DNA of 5,211 nt from Anaerolineales bacterium (GTDB lineage Bacteria > Chloroflexota > Anaerolineae > Anaerolineales > Villigracilaceae). Under the pieces are notes generated by a model that had not been told where the DNA came from, did not search any database, and worked only from the letters and a program-made list of their open reading frames with translations. Shown in pieces: positions 1-3,891 of this stretch; within the stretch, counting starts at the first letter, position 1; every line of letters begins with the position of its first letter. The position numbers and the translations under genes were made by a program. The DNA is taken from positions 1 through 5,211 of the forward strand of contig JAQTWR010000231.1 in assembly GCA_028689195.1 (NCBI GenBank). Reading direction: 5' to 3'.

Positions 1-593
1 CTCCCCGAAAAAACGCTGTTGTTGACGGTAAGCGTTCCGTGCGAGCCGACATAAATTCCGCCGCCGCTGTATGCGCCGCTCATGCTGGCGTTGGCGGCAA
101 CGACTACTTGATCGAGCGCGAGGTCTCCCATATTGTAGAAGGCGCCGCCGTTGCCCGCGCTATTGCCCCCGCCATTGCCGTTGGAAAACGTAACGCCGGA
201 AATCGAAGCCGCGCTGCCGCTCGGAATGACGAAATGGCGCGTGACGTTATTTCCGCTGACGGTTAACTTATCGGCTCCGGGACCGTTGATGCTGATTGCT
301 TTGGGCGCCAGGGTGATTTCGCCATCCACCACGACTTCGTCGGCTACCGTAATCGCGCCGCCGAGCGTAATTGTATTGGGGTAGGTAAGATTGAAGTCAA
401 TCGTATCGCCCGTCGCGGATAAATTCACCGCCTCGCGCAGGGTGCAATCGGCGGCGTCGCAAACGCCGTCCCACGAATCCGCTGTGGAGTTCACCGTCCA
501 TATTGCTGCGGCGCGTGTCGGCTGGGCGCTTAATGCGCTAAAGAGTAAGGCGGCCAAAATAAATGCGCAATAAACTTTAGTTGTAGTTTTCAT
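1..593 (-). CDS. Secreted CSLREA-domain / right-handed beta-helix protein, N-terminal part (3' end outside window)
   Basis: An open frame of 197 codons starts at the ATG at 593-591 and runs off the left edge without a stop. A Shine-Dalgarno AGGAGA lies 5 nt upstream of the ATG (599-604). Residues 1 to about 30 form a Sec signal peptide: a Lys-containing start, a hydrophobic stretch (CAFILAALLF) and a small-residue cleavage region ending RAAA. Residues 31-56 match the CSLREA module, with WTVNSTAD, then C45 and CTLREAV at 50-56; this module commonly begins exported repetitive proteins. The rest is rich in Gly, Asn, Ser and Val with short beta-strand periodicity (VVVDGEITL, ISINGPGAD, SISGVTFSNGNGGG), as in parallel beta-helix or choice-of-anchor Q proteins. 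The likely role is a cell-surface or secreted structural or adhesive protein. The ligand and any C-terminal anchor cannot be seen. The gene has its own promoter. Confidence 0.88.
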   Translation of the reverse strand, partial: MKTTTKVYCAFILAALLFSALSAQPTRAAAIWTVNSTADSWDGVCDAADCTLREAVNLSATGDTIDFNLTYPNTITLGGAITVADEVVVDGEITLAPKAISINGPGADKLTVSGNNVTRHFVIPSGSAASISGVTFSNGNGGGNSAGNGGAFYNMGDLALDQVVVAANASMSGAYSGGGIYVGSHGTLTVNNSVFSG

Positions 594-675
594 AATGTTC
601 TCCTGAATGGCGCGCGCGAGCGCGTTTTTATACGTCCGCTAAAATTATGGATAAAACTTCTGGGCGATTAATCTC

Positions 676-704
676 ATCATAGTATCTTAACTTGGGGATG
701 TCAA
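676..704 (-). promoter_or_regulatory. Sigma70-type promoter of the CSLREA/beta-helix gene
   Basis: On the minus strand a perfect -35 box TTGACA (704-699) is followed by a 17-bp spacer and a -10 box TATGAT (681-676), a 5/6 match to TATAAT. Transcription would start near 669-670, giving a 5' leader of about 76 nt before the ATG at 593. The region between this promoter and the start codon contains a short GC-rich tract (CGCG repeats around 611-624) and the Shine-Dalgarno site, with no recognised riboswitch. The box match and spacing are seen directly; activity is inferred. Confidence 0.7.
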
Positions 705-755
705 TTACGGTTTTGTTGGGTCGCAAAGACGACGGGCATAGCGCGACATAAAAGA

Positions 756-1010
756 TTAAAACTTGAAATGAATGAAAATCCGCCCAAAGTTTTTATCGTC
801 CTTCTCGACGCGGTGATATAGTTTTTTGATATGCCCCTGATTCAAAAAACGCAACACTTTTTTCTTTAATTGTCCGCTGCCCTTGCCGGGGATAATTTCC
901 ACCAGCGCGATCTTCTTCTCGAGCGCTTCTTCCACAATGCGATTCAACTCCGCGTCAATTTGAGCGCCGCGATTGTAAATTTCGTGCAGGTCAAGTTTTA
1001 GTTTTGCCAT
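756..1010 (-). CDS. Stand-alone Smr (MutS2 C-terminal-like) domain protein
   Basis: This 84-residue protein consists almost entirely of an Smr domain. The LDLH motif is at residues 6-9, a long helix follows, and the glycine loop PGKGSGQLKK is at 41-50 before a helix (KVLRFLNQ) and a closing strand ending GRIFIHFKF. Smr domains of MutS2 and related proteins bind or cleave branched DNA or RNA. In the usual HGxGxG loop the first His is replaced here by Pro, so nuclease activity is uncertain and nucleic-acid binding is the safer reading. The ATG lies 4 nt after the stop of the upstream phosphatase-like gene, and the GAAGAAG just before the ATG comes from the end of that gene, so the two are probably co-transcribed and translationally coupled. 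Downstream there is no convincing terminator. Confidence 0.85.
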   Translation of the reverse strand: MAKLKLDLHEIYNRGAQIDAELNRIVEEALEKKIALVEIIPGKGSGQLKKKVLRFLNQGHIKKLYHRVEKDDKNFGRIFIHFKF

Positions 1011-1014
1011 AACG

Positions 1015-1635
1015 TCACTTCTTCAAAAAATCAAACGGAGGGCGTTGATTCAACTTCGTCAAATTTGCGCCCGATCCATTAACATACAAAGCGGTCAACG
1101 AACCCGTGTCGCAGCCCAGCCTTTGAAAATGATCGAGCGGCAAGCCGAGAAAATGCGCCACGGCAAGTTTGATCGGGTCGGCGTGAAAAACCACCGCGAC
1201 CGTTTCCTGCGGCTTATTATGTTTTTGGAGTACGCGCTCCAGGACATTCACAATTCGCATTTGCGTTTCAGGGAACGACTCGCCTTCGGGAAACCGAAAA
1301 CGCGACGGCGCATTTTGCACAACCTGCCACGCTTTGGTCAACCGCAAAACTTTCCACGACCTTCCCTGCCACTTGCCGACGTTTGTATCCATCAAATCGG
1401 GTTCTTGAATGATGTTTAATCCATGCGATTCGGAGATTGGCTGCGCGGTTTCCATCGCCCTTTCAAGCGGACTCGCGTACACCGCGCTGATCCGCGTCCC
1501 CAGTAACGCGTCGCGCAGCGCCCGCGCCTGATCCTGCCCGCGCTGATTTAAGTGAACGCCCGAAATCCGTCCCGCCAATTTGCCCGTTTTAACGTAATCA
1601 TTTTCGCCGTGCCGAATGAGAAGCAATAGAGTCAT
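1015..1635 (-). CDS. Histidine phosphatase family protein, MSMEG_4193-like phosphomutase
   Basis: With the ATG at 1635 the product has 206 residues, a normal length for the family. Residues 7-11 are the IRHGE signature with phospho-accepting H9 and R8. SPLERAMETA (55-64) supplies the second conserved Arg (R59). FPEGESF (115-121) and FHADPIK (150-156) follow, the latter with the second catalytic His at 151. The run LAGR..GVHLNQRG near the start, the WKV..W.VV segment and HADPIKLAVAHFLGLPLDHFQR resemble the MSMEG_4193 phosphomutase-like subgroup, whose substrate is not known. The position usually held by the acidic catalytic Glu has Asp (D83, in LMDTNVGKWQG). The Shine-Dalgarno is weak. A longer frame from TTG at 1692 was not chosen because the extra 19 residues are not family-like and overlap a hairpin. 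It is followed after 4 nt by the Smr gene. Confidence 0.9.
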   Translation of the reverse strand: MTLLLLIRHGENDYVKTGKLAGRISGVHLNQRGQDQARALRDALLGTRISAVYASPLERAMETAQPISESHGLNIIQEPDLMDTNVGKWQGRSWKVLRLTKAWQVVQNAPSRFRFPEGESFPETQMRIVNVLERVLQKHNKPQETVAVVFHADPIKLAVAHFLGLPLDHFQRLGCDTGSLTALYVNGSGANLTKLNQRPPFDFLKK

Positions 1636-1680
1636 AGTTTCGCAAGCATACAGGAAAAAGCCCGTCCATGCAAGGAAAGA

Positions 1681-1713
1681 GAAAACCTCCAAGTTCTCAA
1701 AGAACCTGGAGGT
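1681..1713 (-). terminator. Strong stem-loop, probable terminator of the lipoprotein gene
   Basis: The segment ACCTCCAAGTTCT (1685-1697) and AGAACCTGGAGGT (1701-1713) pair over 13 positions around a 3-nt loop. The only non-Watson-Crick position is a G-U wobble when read on the minus strand (A-C mismatch on plus). On the minus strand the stem is followed at once by TTTTCTCTTT, a moderate U-tract; on the plus strand no T-run follows. It therefore fits intrinsic termination of minus-strand transcription arriving from the lipoprotein gene at 1901-2287, ahead of the phosphatase gene. It could alternatively be a dispersed palindromic repeat of this genome. Confidence 0.6.
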
Positions 1714-1742
1714 CTGTTAATCTACTAAATGGATTTCAATTT

Positions 1743-1907
1743 TTAGTTAACGCAAGTTGCCACCTTTACCAGTTTTTTTAGTTCTTTTGCCACGGATTAC
1801 ACGGATTTTCACTAATTTGAAAAAAAATCCGCGCAAATCGGTGAAATCTGTGGCAAGGGTCTGAGATTTTTTTACCCAGAAAACATGGTAGCAACTTGGG
1901 TTAGTTA
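1743..1907. mobile_element. MITE-like non-coding element (1750-1900) bounded by 7-bp direct repeats
   Basis: TTAGTTA occurs at 1743-1749 and again at 1901-1907, as expected for a target-site duplication. Just inside are inverted arms CAAGTTGCCACC (1753-1764) and GGTAGCAACTTG (1887-1898), which match at 11 of 12 positions when one is reverse-complemented. A second, inner inverted repeat lies at 1788-1855. The 151-bp interior has no credible gene; the 72-codon open frame crossing it on the minus strand is repeat-derived. The right-hand copy of TTAGTTA contains the stop codon of the neighbouring lipoprotein gene (TAA on minus), so an insertion there would have kept the gene intact. All motifs are seen directly; mobility is inferred, and no transposase is present in the window. 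Confidence 0.5.
1788..1855. repeat. Imperfect inverted repeat with 'CCACGGATT..CACGGATT' arms
   Basis: The left arm begins TGCCACGGATTACACGGATT and the right arm ends GGTGAAATCTGTGGCA. The outer 15 bases pair at 13 of 15 positions, and an imperfect palindrome continues inward to an A-rich centre (1819-1828). Sequences of this 'cacggattacacggattt' type are a familiar class of dispersed intergenic repeat in several environmental bacterial groups, and their translations give recognisable spurious peptides such as KIRVIRG, which appears here on the minus strand. The function is unknown; it could fold as a long hairpin in RNA. It forms the core of the larger element at 1743-1907. Confidence 0.65.
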
Positions 1908-2287
1908 TGAATATCCAATTGTATGGTCGTCTCTCCGCTGCTATCGCAGCCGACGGCTTTCGCATCGTAAGACCCGGCAGGGATGTTCTTAAGCGTGAAT
2001 TGTTCTCCTGCGGGAATGGTCGCGCCGTCTAATTGATCGGGACCCCAATCATTGAGCGAAGTCGAGGATAAATACAACTCGCAAATATCTACGGAACCCG
2101 TGTTGGTGAACACATACGCGGCGACGATATCGCCGGCGGGGGCTTCGGTGGCGTCGGCAGCGGCGGGGACTTCGGTTGCAGCGTCCGTTCCGTCTGAATC
2201 AGAGTCGGCTCCGCAAGCTGAAACGCTCAAGAGCATGGCGATACTCAATAAGAACACAAACACGAATTTGAAATTGATTGACTTCAT
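1901..2287 (-). CDS. Small lipoprotein with conserved beta-rich C-terminal domain
   Basis: The 128-residue product starts with a lipoprotein signal peptide: positive residues (K2, K7), a hydrophobic core (FVFVFLLSIAMLL) and a lipobox VSAC with lipidated C25. A low-complexity acidic Ala/Thr/Pro/Glu linker follows (about 26-52). The C-terminal domain, about residues 53-128, holds FTNTGSVDICELYLSS, then NDWGPDQLDG, IPAGEQFTLKNIPAGSYD and VGCDSSGETT. This reads as a small beta-sandwich with two Cys (C69 and C114) that could form a disulfide outside the membrane. I recognise the pattern 'N..G..IC.LY.S....DWG.D.L....I..G......PAG.YD' from other bacterial lipoproteins but know no function. The Shine-Dalgarno GAGGAAAA precedes the ATG. 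The stop codon lies inside the right direct repeat of the adjacent MITE-like element. It is transcribed divergently from the SUMF1 gene at 2459. Confidence 0.85.
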   Translation of the reverse strand: MKSINFKFVFVFLLSIAMLLSVSACGADSDSDGTDAATEVPAAADATEAPAGDIVAAYVFTNTGSVDICELYLSSTSLNDWGPDQLDGATIPAGEQFTLKNIPAGSYDAKAVGCDSSGETTIQLDIHN

Positions 2288-2373
2288 GGTTTTCCTCTTT
2301 ACTAAAGAATTTACTGACGACAGATAATACCATGAAATCGTACCTTTCAGGTCTTTTATATCTCCGTTCAGGG

Positions 2374-2430
2374 TTGATTCTAGCGGTTGGTTGTACGGCG
2401 CTGATAATCGCTAATTCCGTGTAGAATCAA
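2374..2430. promoter_or_regulatory. 9-bp inverted repeat in the divergent intergenic region, possible operator
   Basis: TTGATTCTA (2374-2382) and TAGAATCAA (2422-2430) are perfect reverse complements separated by 39 bp. They lie in the 171-bp space between the divergent lipoprotein and SUMF1 genes, 29 bp before the SUMF1 start codon. The right half includes TAGAAT (2422-2427), which could also serve as a -10 box for the plus-strand gene, although no good -35 box is at the right spacing. Candidate readings are a pair of operator half-sites, a base-paired leader, or chance. No well-matched promoter was found in either direction in this interval. Confidence 0.3.
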
Positions 2431-2458
2431 GCCATCTTATCCGAAAGAGAATATTAGA

Positions 2459-3352
2459 ATGAGTCTATTCAAAAACAAATATAAGGTTATTTTGCTTGCA
2501 GCGCTGATCGGTCTTGCCGCGCTTCTCGTTTTCAATTTGGATGTTGTTTTGCGTTTCGCCCGCGCCTACCAAAGCGGAACGTTGACCATGCAGAAAATTC
2601 GCTACGATCTCGCGTCTTTTGACTTTGGCAAAAAATCTCTCGTTACCCCGCTTGATGAAAAAGTATCCGCGACGGACGGCATGAGGCAAGTCTATGTGCC
2701 GGCGGGGGAATTCCTGATGGGGAAGAAGAACGCTCGCGGAACTTCCGCGCCGCAGCATGTTGTGTATCTGGATGCGTTTTGGATAGATCGCGTCGAAGTC
2801 AGCAACGCAATGTACTTAAAGTGTTTGAAGGCGGGCGCATGTACCCCTTTGGCGTCGAATAATATTTATTATCAAAATTGGATTTACCGCGACCATCCCG
2901 TTATTTATGTGACATGGGAGCAGGCGGGCGCGTACTGTCAATGGGCGGGCAGAGACTTGCCTACCGAAGCGCAATGGGAAAAAGCCGCGCGCGGAACAGA
3001 CGGGCGGCTCTACCCCTGGGGAAGCAAAGAGCCAAATCCAAGTTTGGCAAATTACGCCGGCAGCATGATCCATGAGGATGTCTCGGTTTATCGCTACCCG
3101 TTGGGAGCGAGTCCCTACGGCGCGTTGAATATGTCGGGCAACGCGCGCGAGTGGATACAAGATTGGTTCGACCCCGAATATTACAACTACTCGCCGTACG
3201 CAAACCCGACGGGACCCGCAACGGGACTTGAAAGATCATTACGCAGCGGCTCTTATAACGAAGACGGACGCGAAGTTATCATTACCAAACGTTACAATCA
3301 CGACCCCTCGTCTGCGGGATTAAGTCGCGGATTCCGCTGCGCGGAGAATTAA
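2459..3352 (+). CDS. Membrane-anchored SUMF1/FGE-fold protein lacking catalytic cysteines
   Basis: The 297-residue protein has a Lys-rich start and one transmembrane segment (about 10-30, ILLAALIGLAALLVF), consistent with a signal anchor that leaves the rest outside the membrane. A linker leads to a full SUMF1 (formylglycine-generating-enzyme-like) domain at 76-297. Its signatures are PAGEFLMG (81-88), DRVEVSNAMY (110-119), HPVIYVTWEQAGAYCQWAGR (146-165), LPTEAQWEKAARG (167-179), YPWG (185-188), NMSGNAREWIQDWF (224-237), RSGSYNED (262-269) and GFRCAEN at the end. True FGE carries two copper-binding catalytic Cys in the segment after GGSY; here that segment (266-283) has none. The only cysteines are C122, C128, C160 and C294. 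It is thus probably not a sulfatase activator but a ligand-binding or structural SUMF1 protein; the role is unknown. AAGAGA lies 8 nt before the ATG. It converges on the CMD gene. Confidence 0.88.
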   Translation: MSLFKNKYKVILLAALIGLAALLVFNLDVVLRFARAYQSGTLTMQKIRYDLASFDFGKKSLVTPLDEKVSATDGMRQVYVPAGEFLMGKKNARGTSAPQHVVYLDAFWIDRVEVSNAMYLKCLKAGACTPLASNNIYYQNWIYRDHPVIYVTWEQAGAYCQWAGRDLPTEAQWEKAARGTDGRLYPWGSKEPNPSLANYAGSMIHEDVSVYRYPLGASPYGALNMSGNAREWIQDWFDPEYYNYSPYANPTGPATGLERSLRSGSYNEDGREVIITKRYNHDPSSAGLSRGFRCAEN

Positions 3353-3891
3353 TCCGCGTCGTCAAATCCTGCGGGCGGAATCCCCAACGCTTGTATTAAT
3401 CTTGCCCAATAGTTTACTTGCGCCGCCGTACTCGCAAGGATAACGAACTCGCGTTCGTTGAACGCGGCTTTTACTTTTTCGACCAGTTCGGGATGAAATT
3501 TGAGCGGCGTTTGCGAAATGACCCGCGTATATGCAATCGCAAGTTTTTCGCGCTCCGAAAATGATTCCACCTTTTCAAAATCGCCGCGCAATGATTCCGC
3601 TTCCGCGTCCGTAATCGCATATTTGCGATGTTCGTAAGAATTCATCTCGACGCAAAATGGACAGGCTGCCGCATACGACGCGGTCATGCGGATAATTTTT
3701 AACATGCGCTTGTCCATTGCGCCGTCTTCATGCGCTACGAGAGCCTCCATAATGCCCGAACCAATTGCGGCTTTAGGATACCAACTTAAGATGCGCGGCG
3801 GAAGCAGGGTCTTGCCGACGGAGCGCTCGGAAATCCAAATGCCAAGTTTGAGTAAAAACGGAATTCGTTTTGGCGGGGGAATAAAAGGCAT
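3349..3891 (-). CDS. Carboxymuconolactone decarboxylase / AhpD-like family protein
   Basis: The 180-residue, mainly helical protein has the AhpD/CMD redox motif in MTASYAAACPFCVEMNSYEH, with C77 and C80 as the CxxC pair and H88 downstream. In AhpD the CxxC pair and nearby acidic and His residues carry out thiol-dependent peroxide reduction; here that activity is likely but not proven, and many family members are uncharacterised. The C-terminal helices (FNEREFVILASTAAQVNYWARLIQALGIPP) are typical of the family. The ATG directly follows the TAG stop of the LutB-LutC gene (TAGATG), with GAGG 8 nt upstream inside that gene, so the two are one operon with translational coupling. Its stop overlaps the convergent SUMF1 gene's stop by 4 nt. 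A redox role beside a lactate/2-hydroxyacid oxidase subunit is plausible from context only. Confidence 0.87.
   Translation of the reverse strand: MPFIPPPKRIPFLLKLGIWISERSVGKTLLPPRILSWYPKAAIGSGIMEALVAHEDGAMDKRMLKIIRMTASYAAACPFCVEMNSYEHRKYAITDAEAESLRGDFEKVESFSEREKLAIAYTRVISQTPLKFHPELVEKVKAAFNEREFVILASTAAQVNYWARLIQALGIPPAGFDDAD

Noticed and set aside
151..573. Two plus-strand open frames opposite the CSLREA gene
   Set aside because: The minus-strand frame has a signal peptide, the CTLREA motif, a ribosome site and a promoter, so these are shadows.
611..629. CGCG-rich tract followed by T5 on the plus strand, resembling a terminator
   Set aside because: No plus-strand gene lies upstream, and the stem is short and simply repetitive. 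It sits in the leader of the minus-strand gene.
720..747. GTCGC/GCGAC inverted repeat after the Smr gene as a terminator
   Set aside because: Only 5 bp of stem with an 18-nt loop and no following T-run on the minus strand.
1045..1419. 124-codon plus-strand open frame
   Set aside because: It is antisense to the well-supported phosphatase gene, has no recognisable domain, and its composition is that of a shadow frame.
1636..1692. N-terminal extension of the histidine phosphatase to a TTG at 1692
   Set aside because: The family begins a few residues before IRHGE, which fits the ATG at 1635. The extension overlaps the hairpin at 1685-1713 and has no homology-like features.
1747..1965. 72-codon open frame on the minus strand
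   Set aside because: It lies across the MITE-like repeat and the end of the lipoprotein gene. Its peptide contains the KIRVIRG-type string that these dispersed repeats produce, and there is no ribosome site.
2288..2458. Promoters for the lipoprotein and SUMF1 genes
   Set aside because: TATTAT (minus) and TAGAAT or GATAAT (plus) resemble -10 boxes, but none has a credible -35 box at 16-18 bp, so no promoter is called.
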